NCBI GenBank assembly: GCA_947499595.1 | Contig: CANMOY010000002.1 | Span: 186,001-250,000, forward strand | DNA from: an uncultured Mesonia sp. | GTDB lineage: Bacteria; Bacteroidota; Bacteroidia; Flavobacteriales; Flavobacteriaceae | DNA length: 64,000 nucleotides | Reading direction: 5' to 3' | Shown: positions 51,548-61,360 of the stretch, piece after piece | Layout: each line of letters begins with the position of its first letter | How positions within the stretch are numbered: position 1 is the stretch's first letter | Translations under genes and position numbers: made by a program | The notes under the pieces: model-generated | Database searches by the model: none | Seen by the model: the letters and a program-made list of their open reading frames with translations, nothing else | Told to the model about the DNA's origin: nothing

Positions 51548-51624
51548 AAAAAAACTGCCTACATTATTATTTTTTCAAATGCCGAAATGATCGGGATGAA
51601 AAAAAAGTTAAAACGTAGGCAGTT
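51548..51624 (-). terminator. Terminator of sodA with a 52-nt loop
   Basis: On the minus strand AACTGCCTAC (51615-51624) pairs with GTAGGCAGTT (51553-51562), followed by seven T. The large loop has its own complementary TTTTTTC/GAAAAAA tract, so the hairpin can fold in two steps. It begins 24 nt after the sodA stop. Confidence 0.7.
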
Positions 51625-51648
51625 AACCAAAGACTTAATGAGGGTTAT

Positions 51649-52257
51649 TTATTTCCCGTCACTGTATCTTTTTGCTACTTCTTCCCAGTTAATTACATTG
51701 AAAAAAGCATTCACGTAATCTGGTCTTTTATTTTGGTATTTTAAGTAGTAAGCGTGTTCCCATACATCTAAACCTAAAACGGGGTGTCCTCCGCAACCTA
51801 CACCTGGCATAAGCGGGTTGTCTTGGTTAGGGGTTGAACAAATCTCTAATCTACCTCCTGGATGTACGCATAACCAAGCCCATCCTGATCCGAATTGACC
51901 ACCGGCTGCATTAGAAAACTTCTCTTTAAAATCGTCGAAAGAACCAAATGCTTCATCAATAGCTTTGGCTAAATCACCTGTGGGTTTACCACCTCCCTCA
52001 GGAGACATAACATCCCAAAATAAGTTGTGATTATAAAAGCCACCTCCATTATTTCGCACAGCCTTATTGTCCATATCTAGATTCTTTAAAATATCTTCTA
52101 TAGATTTATCGGCTAGATTGGTACCTTCAACTGCATTGTTTAATTTGCTCGTGTAGCCTGCATGGTGTTTCTCATAATGAACCTCCATGGTTGCTTTATC
52201 GATATGTGGTTCTAGTGCATCTTTTGCATATGCTAAGTCATTTTGTTTAAAAGCCAT
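51649..52257 (-). CDS. sodA: Superoxide dismutase (Fe/Mn family)
   Basis: It converts superoxide to oxygen and peroxide in the cytoplasm. The 202-residue protein has the metal-binding His in [10 protein letters not shown] and NHNLFWDVM, and Asp and His in the signature [11 protein letters not shown]. The segment GSGWAWLCV is typical. By eye I cannot settle Fe versus Mn. It is monocistronic, with a promoter-like box upstream and a long-loop terminator downstream. Confidence 0.96.
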   Translation of the reverse strand: MAFKQNDLAYAKDALEPHIDKATMEVHYEKHHAGYTSKLNNAVEGTNLADKSIEDILKNLDMDNKAVRNNGGGFYNHNLFWDVMSPEGGGKPTGDLAKAIDEAFGSFDDFKEKFSNAAGGQFGSGWAWLCVHPGGRLEICSTPNQDNPLMPGVGCGGHPVLGLDVWEHAYYLKYQNKRPDYVNAFFNVINWEEVAKRYSDGK

Positions 52258-52286
52258 ATATTTAAGTTTTTTTAATTTATTTCCAT

Positions 52287-52317
52287 CAAAAATAATTATA
52301 ACAAATCAGTAAAGCAA
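52287..52317 (-). promoter_or_regulatory. Putative promoter of sodA
   Basis: On the minus strand TATTTTTG (52287-52294) is preceded by a TTG (52315-52317) at a 20-nt spacing. The start codon is 29 nt downstream of the box. Confidence 0.5.
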
Positions 52318-52422
52318 TAATAATATGTTATAAATTACTTAAATGCTTAACACTTTTTTGAATGCTTAAACGCAGTTCAATTTTTACTGTTAATAATTGT
52401 ATTTTCGCTTAAATTCTTTTCT

Positions 52423-55400
52423 ATGTCTACACAGCAAAAGCAGCCTTCTTTTATCATTTATAATGCTTCGGCCGGATCGGGGAAAACCTTTACCATGGTC
52501 AAAGAGTATTTGCAACTGGTTTTACAGGCGCCAAAACCAGATTATTATAAGCATATTTTAGCTATAACCTTTACCAATAAGGCGGTTAGTGAGTTAAAAT
52601 CTCGAGTGCTTCACGCTTTAATCGATTTTAGTCAAGAGGTGACCCCAGAAAATAGTCGGGCTCTTTTTGATGTTGTAGCTGAATCGGTACACCTAGAACC
52701 TCAAGTAATACGTTATAAAAGTAAGGCCGTAGTAAATCATATTTTGCATAATTATGCGGCTTTTGAAATATCAACTATAGATGGATTTACGCATAGATTA
52801 CTACGCACGTTTGCAAAGGACCTTGACATCAACGTAAATTTTGAAGTAGAGCTAGATAGCGACTTAGTGATTGAAGAAGCGGTAGATCGTGTGATAAACA
52901 AAGCGGGTAGCCAGCCTCAAATTACCCAGGCATTAATCAATTTTGTACTTAAAAAAGCAGACGATGATAAGTCTTGGGACATCCGTAGGGATTTAACCAA
53001 AATGGCTAAGCTGTTACTGGCAGAAGACAATTTTGCTTATTTAGATTTATTGACAGAATATGAATTGAAGGATTTTGATGTCTTTTATAATCAGTTGAAA
53101 TCCGCCGAAAGCGAGCTAATCAAGCAAAATAAAAAGCATGCAGAGGTCTTTTTTGAGTTGCTTGAACAAAATCAAATTCCAGAAAAATGTTTTAACAGAG
53201 GTTCTGTACCTGGTTTTTTTAGGAAAAATTTAAACGGCGATTTGCCTAAGGTTTCGGGTGCGGTTTGGCAAGAAAAAATAGCCGATAATCCGCTTTATAC
53301 TAAGGGTAAAACCTCCAGCGAAGAGCAAGCGCAAATAGATGCATTACAGCCCCAAATAGCCGAACTTTTTTATGCGATTAGAGACAATTATTATCAAGTG
53401 AAATTTTATGCGGCCTTGGCCAAAAATGTCGATGCACAATCGTTGCTTTTTGCCATTCAAAGTGAAATAGATTTGATTAAGGAAGAACGGGATATGTTGC
53501 TGATGGTAGACTTTAACAAAAAAATAAGCGAAGAAGTTAAAAACCAGCCGGCTCCTTTTATTTATGAACGCCTAGGTGAACGTTATCACAATTTTTTTAT
53601 AGATGAATTTCAAGATACATCGGCTTTACAATGGGAAAATTTGCAGCCCCTAATCAATAACAGCTTAAGCGGATTTAATACCGAAAATAAAACGGGAAAT
53701 TTATTTTTGGTTGGTGATGCAAAACAATCTATTTATAGGTGGCGCGGCGGTAAAGCCGAGCAATTTATTAATTTATACGAAGGGCACTCCCCATTTTCTA
53801 TCACGGGGAAAACCCTCAATTTACCGGCAAATTACCGCAGCTACCAAGAAATCATCGATTTTAACAATCAATTTTTTACTTTCTTAAGTGATTATTTTTC
53901 ATTTGATACTTATCAAAACTTATATGCTCAAGCCGAACAGCAAAAAGTGAAAAGTGCGCAAGGTTATGTTCAGCTTGACTTTATAGAAGGTAAAAACAGC
54001 GAAGAACAAAATTTGGCCTATGCAGCAAAAACCGTTAAAATAATACAAGAATTAAAAGAAGAAGGTACTCCCTTAAGCGATATTTGTTTGCTTACGCGGA
54101 AAAACAAACATGGCATCTTGTTGGCCAATCATTTGGTTGAAGCGGGCATACCGGTAATCTCATCAGAAGCCTTATTGCTTAGTAAAAGTAAAACGGTAAA
54201 TTTTGTGCAGCAAATATTTGAATTAAGCCTACAGCCAGAAAACAAAGAAATCAGATATGAATTGCTGTATTTTTTAAGTCAACAAATTACATTTCAAAAA
54301 GAAGAACTCGCATTTTATAAGACAAGGTTATCGCTTTCTATAGAATTATTTTTTGATTCTTTACAAGTATACGGATTTCACTTTTCTTTACAGCAGTTCC
54401 AAAAATTGCCTTTATATGAAGCTGCCGAGTATGTGATAAGATCATTTAAAATTGTAAAAAAAGCCGATGCTTATCTGCAGTACTATTTAGATTTTGTTTA
54501 CGAGTTTACCCAAAAAAGCCATGCGGGTTTAATGCAATTGGTTGAGGTGTGGAACAAGAAAAAAGATAAATTGAGTATTGTGGCCGCTCAAGGAATAGAA
54601 GCGGTGCAAATTTTAAGCGTTCACAAGTCTAAAGGACTGGAGTTTCCTATAGTAATTTATCCGTTTGCGCAACAAAAGTTAGACGATTTTAGTCGGGATA
54701 GTCTCTGGGCATTAATAGATGATTTTGAGCTTCCCTTAGGCTATTTAAGTGTAAACAAAGAAACACCTCATTACAGTAAAAAATTAAAAGAAGATTTTGA
54801 CGTGTTAGCCCAACATAAGTTACTTGATGAAATAAATGTGTTGTATGTCGCATTAACGCGAGCAAAAGAGCAGTTGTATATCATCAGTAAAATAGAAACT
54901 TCTAAAACAGCTCAGCGTGAAGAAAATACTTTTGGTGTGCTATTTCAACGATTTTTAGAAAAACAAAACAAGTGGGAGGCAGATGCTTGGCATTACCATT
55001 GGGGACATAAGCCTAAGCCCAATGCAATTGAAGACAAGAAGGTGGTTATGCAGGATTTTAGCTTTATTTCAACGCCGCCAGAAAATCACCAAGCCGCTTT
55101 GATGACCAAAAATGCGAGTATGTGGCTTACGTCTCAAGAAGAAGCTATAGCTTATGGAGATATGGTACACGAGATTTTAAGTCAAATCATTACTGTAGAA
55201 GATATTCAGCCTGCTTTGGCCAATGCTGTAGAACAAGGTGATTTGAACCAAAAAGAAGCTCTCGAATACGAGCAAAGTTTCACGAAAATGGTAAATCATC
55301 CAGAATTAAACAGCTATTTTACTAAAGCTTATACCGTTTATACAGAAAAAGAACTCTTGGTAGATCATGCTTATAAACGTTTAGATCGTCTCTGTCTCAA

Positions 55401-55569
55401 AAACAAAGAAGCGGTAATAATTGACTATAAAACTGGGTCTTATAGTCCCGATCATAAAATACAACTCAATGAATATGCCGAAGCAATTAAGAAATTAGGA
55501 TATACTGTGAAGAAAGGTGTATTAATATATTTAGAAAACAGGCAGAACATAAAGATTGTTTATCTTTGA
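52423..55569 (+). CDS. UvrD-type helicase-nuclease, AddA/RecB-like
   Basis: This 1048-residue subunit belongs to a double-strand-break repair helicase/nuclease. Walker A is NASAGSGKTFTM (Lys21). Walker B/motif II is IDEFQDTSALQW and motif III GDAKQSIYRWRGG. Motifs V-VI are VHKSKGLEFPIVIYPF and YVALTRAKEQLY. The C-terminal PD-(D/E)xK nuclease ends with AVIIDYKTGSYSPDH. It probably works with the AddB-like protein encoded 2.8 kb downstream on the same strand; unusually, kbl and an ompA-type gene lie between them. Confidence 0.9.
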   Translation: MSTQQKQPSFIIYNASAGSGKTFTMVKEYLQLVLQAPKPDYYKHILAITFTNKAVSELKSRVLHALIDFSQEVTPENSRALFDVVAESVHLEPQVIRYKSKAVVNHILHNYAAFEISTIDGFTHRLLRTFAKDLDINVNFEVELDSDLVIEEAVDRVINKAGSQPQITQALINFVLKKADDDKSWDIRRDLTKMAKLLLAEDNFAYLDLLTEYELKDFDVFYNQLKSAESELIKQNKKHAEVFFELLEQNQIPEKCFNRGSVPGFFRKNLNGDLPKVSGAVWQEKIADNPLYTKGKTSSEEQAQIDALQPQIAELFYAIRDNYYQVKFYAALAKNVDAQSLLFAIQSEIDLIKEERDMLLMVDFNKKISEEVKNQPAPFIYERLGERYHNFFIDEFQDTSALQWENLQPLINNSLSGFNTENKTGNLFLVGDAKQSIYRWRGGKAEQFINLYEGHSPFSITGKTLNLPANYRSYQEIIDFNNQFFTFLSDYFSFDTYQNLYAQAEQQKVKSAQGYVQLDFIEGKNSEEQNLAYAAKTVKIIQELKEEGTPLSDICLLTRKNKHGILLANHLVEAGIPVISSEALLLSKSKTVNFVQQIFELSLQPENKEIRYELLYFLSQQITFQKEELAFYKTRLSLSIELFFDSLQVYGFHFSLQQFQKLPLYEAAEYVIRSFKIVKKADAYLQYYLDFVYEFTQKSHAGLMQLVEVWNKKKDKLSIVAAQGIEAVQILSVHKSKGLEFPIVIYPFAQQKLDDFSRDSLWALIDDFELPLGYLSVNKETPHYSKKLKEDFDVLAQHKLLDEINVLYVALTRAKEQLYIISKIETSKTAQREENTFGVLFQRFLEKQNKWEADAWHYHWGHKPKPNAIEDKKVVMQDFSFISTPPENHQAALMTKNASMWLTSQEEAIAYGDMVHEILSQIITVEDIQPALANAVEQGDLNQKEALEYEQSFTKMVNHPELNSYFTKAYTVYTEKELLVDHAYKRLDRLCLKNKEAVIIDYKTGSYSPDHKIQLNEYAEAIKKLGYTVKKGVLIYLENRQNIKIVYL

Positions 55570-55587
55570 TATTTAAAACAAAACACT

Positions 55588-56784
55588 ATGTATAGCAAAG
55601 AAATTAAAGCACATTTGCAAGCTCAGTTAGACGAAATTAAAGAAAATGGGCTGTATAAGAAAGAACGCGTAATTACTTCACCACAAGATGCAGTAATTAA
55701 GATTGAAACTGGTGAAGAGGTTATTAACTTTTGTGCCAACAACTACTTAGGTTTGTCATCACACCCAGAGGTGATTCAAGCGGCTAAAGACACTTTAGAT
55801 GAACGCGGATTTGGTATGAGCAGTGTACGTTTTATCTGCGGAACACAAGATATCCACAAAAAACTTGAGCAAAATATAGCAGACTTTTATCAAACCGAAG
55901 ATACCATTCTTTATGCGGCAGCTTTTGATGCCAATGGAGGGGTTTTTGAGCCTATCTTAACTAAAGAGGATGCCATTATTTCTGACTCGTTAAATCACGC
56001 TTCAATTATAGATGGTGTGCGCCTATGTAAGGCGGCTAGATACCGTTATCAAAATAACAATATGGCCGATTTAGAAAAACAACTAAAGCAAGCCAATGAA
56101 GACGGGGCACGTTTTAAAATTATAGTTACCGATGGCGTGTTTTCAATGGATGGTCTAGTGGCTCCACTTGATCAAATTTGTGATTTAGCCGACAAATACG
56201 ATGCTTTGGTTATGATAGACGAGTGCCATGCCACTGGTTTTATTGGAGCCAACGGTATAGGTACACTAGAAGAGAAAGATGTAATGGGTAGAATAGATAT
56301 CATTACCGGTACTCTAGGTAAGGCTTTGGGTGGCGCTATGGGCGGATATACCACTGGTAAAAAAGAAATTATTGAGTTGTTAAGACAACGATCTCGACCT
56401 TATTTGTTTTCAAACTCCTTGGCTCCTGCCATTGTAGGCGCCTCAAACAAAGTATTTGAGATGCTTAATTCAAGCACGCATTTAAGAGATCAAGTGATGG
56501 AAAATACTGCTTATTTCAAAAAAGAAATGAAGGCTGCGGGCTTTGATATTATAGACGGCGATTCGGCAATTGTACCAGTTATGTTATACGATGCAAAACT
56601 TTCTCAAAAAATGGCCGATAGGTTACTGGAAGAGGGAATTTACGTAATAGGTTTCTTTTATCCTGTAGTGCCTAAAGAGCAAGCAAGAATACGTGTTCAA
56701 CTCTCTGCAGCACATACAAAAGCTCATTTGGAAAAAGCTGTTGAAGCATTCATAAAAGTGGGTAAAGAATTAGGAGTTATTTAG
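55588..56784 (+). CDS. kbl: Glycine C-acetyltransferase (2-amino-3-ketobutyrate CoA ligase)
   Basis: This PLP enzyme cleaves 2-amino-3-ketobutyrate with CoA into glycine and acetyl-CoA in threonine breakdown. The 398-residue alpha-oxoamine synthase has [20 protein letters not shown], the PLP-contacting [13 protein letters not shown] and the Schiff-base Lys245 in [14 protein letters not shown]. Related enzymes such as KBL-like serine palmitoyltransferases share the fold, but the sequence pattern and length favour Kbl. It starts 18 nt after the helicase gene. No tdh is adjacent. Confidence 0.93.
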   Translation: MYSKEIKAHLQAQLDEIKENGLYKKERVITSPQDAVIKIETGEEVINFCANNYLGLSSHPEVIQAAKDTLDERGFGMSSVRFICGTQDIHKKLEQNIADFYQTEDTILYAAAFDANGGVFEPILTKEDAIISDSLNHASIIDGVRLCKAARYRYQNNNMADLEKQLKQANEDGARFKIIVTDGVFSMDGLVAPLDQICDLADKYDALVMIDECHATGFIGANGIGTLEEKDVMGRIDIITGTLGKALGGAMGGYTTGKKEIIELLRQRSRPYLFSNSLAPAIVGASNKVFEMLNSSTHLRDQVMENTAYFKKEMKAAGFDIIDGDSAIVPVMLYDAKLSQKMADRLLEEGIYVIGFFYPVVPKEQARIRVQLSAAHTKAHLEKAVEAFIKVGKELGVI

Positions 56785-56838
56785 TCTAATTATTGATGAA
56801 TAGGCGGTTTTCATTAAGAAAACTTTATTATTTTAATT

Positions 56839-56869
56839 TTTGTAAATGTTAAAGAACCCTCTATTTTTG
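56839..56869 (+). promoter_or_regulatory. Promoter of the ompA-type gene
   Basis: TTTG (56839-56842), a 19-nt spacer and TATTTTTG (56862-56869) make the best -33/-7 match in the window. The leader is about 20 nt. Strong expression fits an abundant outer-membrane protein. Confidence 0.75.
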
Positions 56870-56893
56870 CTTCAATAACACTAAAAAAAATAT

Positions 56894-58276
56894 TTGAATA
56901 TGAAACATCTTGGCAAATTATTATTGGCATCTTTATGCTTGTTAGGAATAACTAGCCTACAAGCACAAGATAAAAACAACCCTTGGGCGGTTGGTATTGG
57001 AATCAACGCTGTTGACGCTTATCCTGTAGGTGAAGATGCACCACGTGGGGGTATGTTCAGCGAGTTTTTTAATGTAAAAGATCACTACAACATTTTACCT
57101 TCAGTTTCTAAACTAACTATAGGAAGATACATCGGTTCTGGCTTTTCTGCAGAAGTAGCAGGTTCGCTTAACCGTATCGACAAGTTTGGTGACCAAAGCG
57201 TAGATGATTTAACTTACTATGCTGTTGATGGTGCTGTACAATACAGCTTTAGAGAGATGATTAACGAAACTGGTTGGTTTGATCCTTATTTAGGAGTGGG
57301 AGCAGGGTACAACTGGTTAGATGATGAAGGTTTTGGAACCGCAAATGGATCTTTAGGATTTAATTTTTGGTTTACAGAAAACGTTGCTTTCAACATCCAA
57401 AGTACCTATAAAAAAGCTTTTGATGATATGGAAGGACCAGACCATTTCCAACATTCTATGGGAATTAAAATTGCGTTTGGAGGAACCGATACAGATGGTG
57501 ACGGTGTTTATGATGATAAAGACGAATGTCCGAATGAGCCAGGTTTAGCCGAATTTAACGGATGTCCTGATTCTGACGGAGACGGAATTCCAGATAAAGA
57601 TGATAAATGTCCTAACGAAGCAGGAAGTGCAGAGTTTATGGGTTGTCCAGATACAGATGGTGATGGCATTGCCGATCCAGAAGATGATTGTCCAAATGAG
57701 GCAGGTGTTGCATCATTAAATGGATGTCCTGATGCCGATGGTGACGGAGTTAAAGATGCAGATGACAATTGCCCTAACGAAGCAGGTCCTGCAGAAAACA
57801 ACGGATGCCCATGGCAAGATAGAGACAATGATGGTGTTTTAGATAAAGACGATCAGTGTCCAGATGTAGCTGGTACTACAGCCAATAATGGTTGCCCAGA
57901 GGTTACTGTTGAAATTATCAACGAATTGAATGAATATTCTAAAACGATTCTATTCGATCTTGGTAAATCTTCAATCCGTAAAGAATCATATGAAGCTTTA
58001 GAGTCTATCGCTGATATTATGGAAGAGTACCCAAATACTGTTTTCCATATTGAAGGGCATACAGATAGTCAAGGTAGTAATAAACTAAACCTAAGACTTT
58101 CAAAAGAACGTGCAGCTTCAGTGAAAGATTACTTAGTAAACCAAGCAAATATTGATAGCAGCAGAATTACTTCTGAAGGTTACGGTGAAGAAAGACCAAT
58201 AGCTACCAATAAAACTGCTGCAGGTAGACAGCAAAATAGACGTGTTGAGGTTTCTTTAGAGAAAAATAGAGACTAA
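56894..58276 (+). CDS. OmpA-family porin-like protein with thrombospondin type-3 repeats
   Basis: This 460-residue outer-membrane protein has a signal peptide (cleaved near LQA-Q, residue 24) and an eight-stranded barrel (about 30-195). Five to six calcium-binding thrombospondin type-3 repeats follow (about 198-335), of the pattern DTDGDGVYDDKDECP. The peptidoglycan-binding OmpA domain (about 345-458) contains FHIEGHTDSQGSNKLNLRLS and SERITS-like ends. The barrel anchors in the outer membrane, the Ca2+ repeats form a rigid stalk, and the C-domain grips the cell wall. It is monocistronic with a strong promoter and terminator. Confidence 0.95.
   Translation: MNMKHLGKLLLASLCLLGITSLQAQDKNNPWAVGIGINAVDAYPVGEDAPRGGMFSEFFNVKDHYNILPSVSKLTIGRYIGSGFSAEVAGSLNRIDKFGDQSVDDLTYYAVDGAVQYSFREMINETGWFDPYLGVGAGYNWLDDEGFGTANGSLGFNFWFTENVAFNIQSTYKKAFDDMEGPDHFQHSMGIKIAFGGTDTDGDGVYDDKDECPNEPGLAEFNGCPDSDGDGIPDKDDKCPNEAGSAEFMGCPDTDGDGIADPEDDCPNEAGVASLNGCPDADGDGVKDADDNCPNEAGPAENNGCPWQDRDNDGVLDKDDQCPDVAGTTANNGCPEVTVEIINELNEYSKTILFDLGKSSIRKESYEALESIADIMEEYPNTVFHIEGHTDSQGSNKLNLRLSKERAASVKDYLVNQANIDSSRITSEGYGEERPIATNKTAAGRQQNRRVEVSLEKNRD
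57493..57897 (+). repeat. Coding tandem repeats (thrombospondin type-3) in the ompA-type gene
   Basis: Imperfect repeats of about 66-78 nt each encode D-x-D-G-D-G-x-x-D-x-x-D-x-C-P units. The nucleotide copies have diverged but keep the GATGG(T/C)GA(T/C)GG core. They are protein repeats, not a DNA regulatory array. Confidence 0.8.
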
Positions 58277-58298
58277 TTAAACCAAAATAATTATATTG

Positions 58299-58327
58299 AA
58301 AACGCCTCTGAAAAGAGGCGTTTTTTT
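58299..58327 (+). terminator. Intrinsic terminator of the ompA-type gene
   Basis: AAAACGCCTCT pairs perfectly with AGAGGCGTTTT around GAAA, followed by a T-run. It ends 12 nt before the AddB-like gene, which therefore needs its own start signal or read-through. Confidence 0.92.
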
Positions 58328-58338
58328 ATTTTTAGGCT

Positions 58339-61020
58339 ATGCAAACATTTATAGAAGAGACGGTATCTAAAATTTTGAAACAGGAACCCAGGCTAGAGCA
58401 TTGTAAATTTATTTTACCCAGCAAGCGAGCAGGGGCATTCCTAAAAGAAATCTTACGCAAAGAAGTAGAGGATACAATTTTTGCTCCAGAAGTATTAAGT
58501 ATAGAAGAATTTATACAAGAAGTAAGTGGGTTAAGCCAGTTGCCTGCTAACAAGACCTTATTTAAATTCTATGAATCGTATGAGGCCGTAATGCCAAAAG
58601 AGAAAAAGGAAGATTTTGAAACATTTTACGGATGGGCACATACGCTTTTGCACGATTTTAATGAAATTGACCGTTACTTAATCGATACCGATAGTTTCTT
58701 TAATTACTTGGGCGATATTCAAGATATCAACCATTGGTCAAAGCAAGAAAGAAAAACCAGCCTAATCCAAAATTATTTGGCATTTTGGAATGCTTTGCCA
58801 GGCCTTTACCAACATTTTGTAGCCAACTTGCTTAAACAGAAAAAAGCCTATCAAGGATTGATTTATCGCGTTGCAGCCGACCAAATTAAAGACTATATAG
58901 AAAATAATAAACAGACCAAGCATTATTTAATTGGTTTTAACGCCTTAAATAATGCAGAGCAAACCTTGTTTCAAGAATTACTAACGGGAGCACAAGCCGA
59001 AATATTCTGGGACATCGATCAGTACTTTTTAGATAAAAATTATCATGCCGCAGGGTTATTTATAAGGCGCTATAAAAGCGAATGGTCTTATTACCAAGAC
59101 AAAAAGTTTCCTGAAATGCCCGAGAATTATTATAATTTTGGCGAAATTCATTGTACTGGTATACCTAAGAATGTAGGACAAGCTAAATACATAGGGAACC
59201 TACTTCGTAGTTTCTCAGAAGAGAAAATTCAAAATACCGCTCTGGTATTAAACGATGAAGGCCTATTGCCAGTACTTTTAAATTCTTTGCCAGATAATGT
59301 GCACGCTGTAAATATTACCATGGGTTTAAAATTAAGTCAAACCCCATTGGCAAGCTTTTTTGAAACGCTTTTTGCAATTCAACTTTCGGGAGACAAGAAG
59401 ATTTATTACAAGCAATTTTTAGAAATAGTTAAGCATCCTTTTATGCAACAACTATTAGCTAAAGACGTGGCTAAATTACAGCATTATGTAACCGAAGAAA
59501 ATAGGGTATATTTTGTATTAGAAGAATTACGCGAGTTATGTAAAGCAGAATCATTTGAGCTGCTTAATCTTTGCTTTACGCAAAAGAAAAAGCCAATAGA
59601 GATTTTAGAAAACTTTTTACAGATCATTAAAATTTTTGAAAAATTTTTTACCACCCAAAAAGCTCTGGAGCGGGAGTACATTTATCACTTTCAAAAATTA
59701 TTCAATCAACTGCAAAACCTACTCGATGAGGTAGATCAAATCAAAAGCATTTCGGCACTTCATCGCTTTTATAGGGATAGTATTAATCAACATCAACTTG
59801 ATTTTACGGGTGCTCCATTTAAGGGCTTGCAAATTATGGGAATGCTAGAAACACGTGTATTAGATTTTGATACCGTAATTATGGCTGGTGTGAATGAGGG
59901 TATCCTACCGGCAGGAAAGAGTAATAATTCTTTTATTCCATATGATTTAAAACACCAGTATGGCTTGCCTACCTTCAAAGAAAAAGACGCTATATATACC
60001 TATCACTTTTATAGATTATTACAAAGAGCCGAAGATGTACACTTGTTATTTAACTCTAATTTTGAAGGCTTGAATGCCGGAGAAAAAAGCAGATTTATCG
60101 CTCAATTAGAATACGAGCGGCAGCTCAAGGTTACTCATTGGATGCCAGAGGCACGAATCAATAAAGAAACACCTAAATCGAGTAAAAAAACCGCTTTAAT
60201 GCTTAAGGAGTTGACCAGTATGGCCAAAAAGTTTTCCCCATCGGCACTTTCAAGCTATGTGCGGAATCCTCAAGATTTTTATAAACAATATTTATTAAAA
60301 ATTAACGATCAAGAAGAAGTCGAAGAAACAGTAGCCTACAATACCCTTGGGAGCATCATTCACGACACACTCGAAAATTTATATGATCCATTTAAGGGGC
60401 AATTTTTGAACACAAATAATATTGATCAACTCGATAAAATTTACGAAAAAGAACTGCAAAAACAGTTTGCCAATACTTATGCTAATTCCAAAAACCTATT
60501 TGGTCAAAACTTGTTGATATATGCTGTGGCCAAACGATATATAAAACGTTTTTTAGCCCTAGAAAGAAAAGAGTTGAAAGACAATAAAATTGAATTGATC
60601 GGACTTGAAGTACCTCTCAAAATCAAATTAAATACCAAAAACGATTATGGAATAGGAGGGAAGATTGATAGAATAGACCGTAAAAATGGGGTTTTGCGTA
60701 TCATCGACTATAAAACCGGTTTAGTAACTCCTAGCCAGTTGAAAATTAAAGATTTTGATACCATTATCAACGATTACCAATATAGCAAAATTTTACAGGT
60801 TTTATGTTATGCTTTAATGGTGCAGCGCACTCAAGGTTTCGATCAAGCTCAAGGCGGAATAATTTCATTTAAAAATTTAAAAAATGGATTTATGCAGGTT
60901 AAGCAGGATAAAGAAACTTTTATTGATGCAAAATTATTAGCCGATTTTGAAGCGACTTTACTAAGTTTAATTGAAGAAATACTCAATCCTAAAATAGATT
61001 TTGTAGAAAAAGAGGTGTAA
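58339..61020 (+). CDS. AddB-like PD-(D/E)xK nuclease protein
   Basis: This 893-residue protein has an inactive-helicase-like N-terminal half (FILPSKRAGAFLKEILRKE; no Walker A) and a conserved middle (VIMAGVNEGILPAGKSNNSF). A RecB-type nuclease follows at the C-terminus: GSIIHDTLENLYDPF, GGKIDRIDRKNGVLRIIDYK. The segment before the nuclease, FSPSALSSYVRNPQDFYKQY, has Asn where many AddB proteins have a Cys, so the iron-sulfur cluster is probably absent. It is the likely partner of the AddA-like protein at 52.4-55.6 kb. Confidence 0.88.
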   Translation: MQTFIEETVSKILKQEPRLEHCKFILPSKRAGAFLKEILRKEVEDTIFAPEVLSIEEFIQEVSGLSQLPANKTLFKFYESYEAVMPKEKKEDFETFYGWAHTLLHDFNEIDRYLIDTDSFFNYLGDIQDINHWSKQERKTSLIQNYLAFWNALPGLYQHFVANLLKQKKAYQGLIYRVAADQIKDYIENNKQTKHYLIGFNALNNAEQTLFQELLTGAQAEIFWDIDQYFLDKNYHAAGLFIRRYKSEWSYYQDKKFPEMPENYYNFGEIHCTGIPKNVGQAKYIGNLLRSFSEEKIQNTALVLNDEGLLPVLLNSLPDNVHAVNITMGLKLSQTPLASFFETLFAIQLSGDKKIYYKQFLEIVKHPFMQQLLAKDVAKLQHYVTEENRVYFVLEELRELCKAESFELLNLCFTQKKKPIEILENFLQIIKIFEKFFTTQKALEREYIYHFQKLFNQLQNLLDEVDQIKSISALHRFYRDSINQHQLDFTGAPFKGLQIMGMLETRVLDFDTVIMAGVNEGILPAGKSNNSFIPYDLKHQYGLPTFKEKDAIYTYHFYRLLQRAEDVHLLFNSNFEGLNAGEKSRFIAQLEYERQLKVTHWMPEARINKETPKSSKKTALMLKELTSMAKKFSPSALSSYVRNPQDFYKQYLLKINDQEEVEETVAYNTLGSIIHDTLENLYDPFKGQFLNTNNIDQLDKIYEKELQKQFANTYANSKNLFGQNLLIYAVAKRYIKRFLALERKELKDNKIELIGLEVPLKIKLNTKNDYGIGGKIDRIDRKNGVLRIIDYKTGLVTPSQLKIKDFDTIINDYQYSKILQVLCYALMVQRTQGFDQAQGGIISFKNLKNGFMQVKQDKETFIDAKLLADFEATLLSLIEEILNPKIDFVEKEV

Positions 61021-61094
61021 AAAGCATTGATTTTTAAGATCTAGTAAAAGGCGAAGAATTCAATAAAAAATGATGTACATTTAAATAAAAAAAT

Positions 61095-61102
61095 TATATT
61101 TG
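61095..61102 (+). promoter_or_regulatory. Putative -7 element of tRNA-Ala
   Basis: TATATTTG lies 15 nt before the tRNA 5' end, the expected distance for a tRNA promoter. No clear -33. Confidence 0.5.
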
Positions 61103-61117
61103 TACCCAACAAAGTCA

Positions 61118-61191
61118 GGGGAATTAGCTCAGCTGGCTAGAGCGCTACGCTGGCAGCGTAGAGGTCATCGGTTCGACTCCGATATTCTCCA
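61118..61191 (+). tRNA. tRNA-Ala (anticodon GGC)
   Basis: This 74-nt cloverleaf has acceptor GGGGAAT/ATTCTCC with the G3-U70 wobble that identifies alanine tRNAs. The D arm is GCTC/GAGC, the anticodon stem CTACG/CGTAG with loop CTGGCAG, and the T arm ATCGG/CCGAT with loop TTCGACT. The anticodon is GGC. CCA is not encoded, and a short T-run follows. It stands alone, with no insertion downstream of its 3' end. Confidence 0.97.
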
Positions 61192-61360
61192 CTTTTTTTC
61201 TTCTTTTATCTACCCCTCAAAAAATAACTTTATTCATCTAAGTATTTCTTAGAAATTGCCACGACGGCTCTTTCTTTAATTTTTAGTGTCCTGTTCAGGC
61301 AAGATTGCTAATTCTAGTTAAAATAGAAGATTCTCGTGAGATCACAATATTACAATTTAC

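Noticed and set aside
51467-51718. 83-codon plus-strand frame overlapping the sodA 3' end
   Set aside because: It spans a terminator hairpin, runs antisense into sodA and has a composition unlike protein (strings of Phe/Ile/Lys from A/T tracts).
57493-57897. Regularly spaced repeats considered as a CRISPR-like array
   Set aside because: They are in frame within an OmpA-type gene and encode calcium-binding thrombospondin type-3 repeats; an antisense frame (57508-57828) is only their shadow.
61118-61360. Possible attachment site or integrated element at the tRNA-Ala 3' end
   Set aside because: There is no duplicated tRNA 3' fragment, integrase or composition change downstream; the following genes are ordinary backbone.
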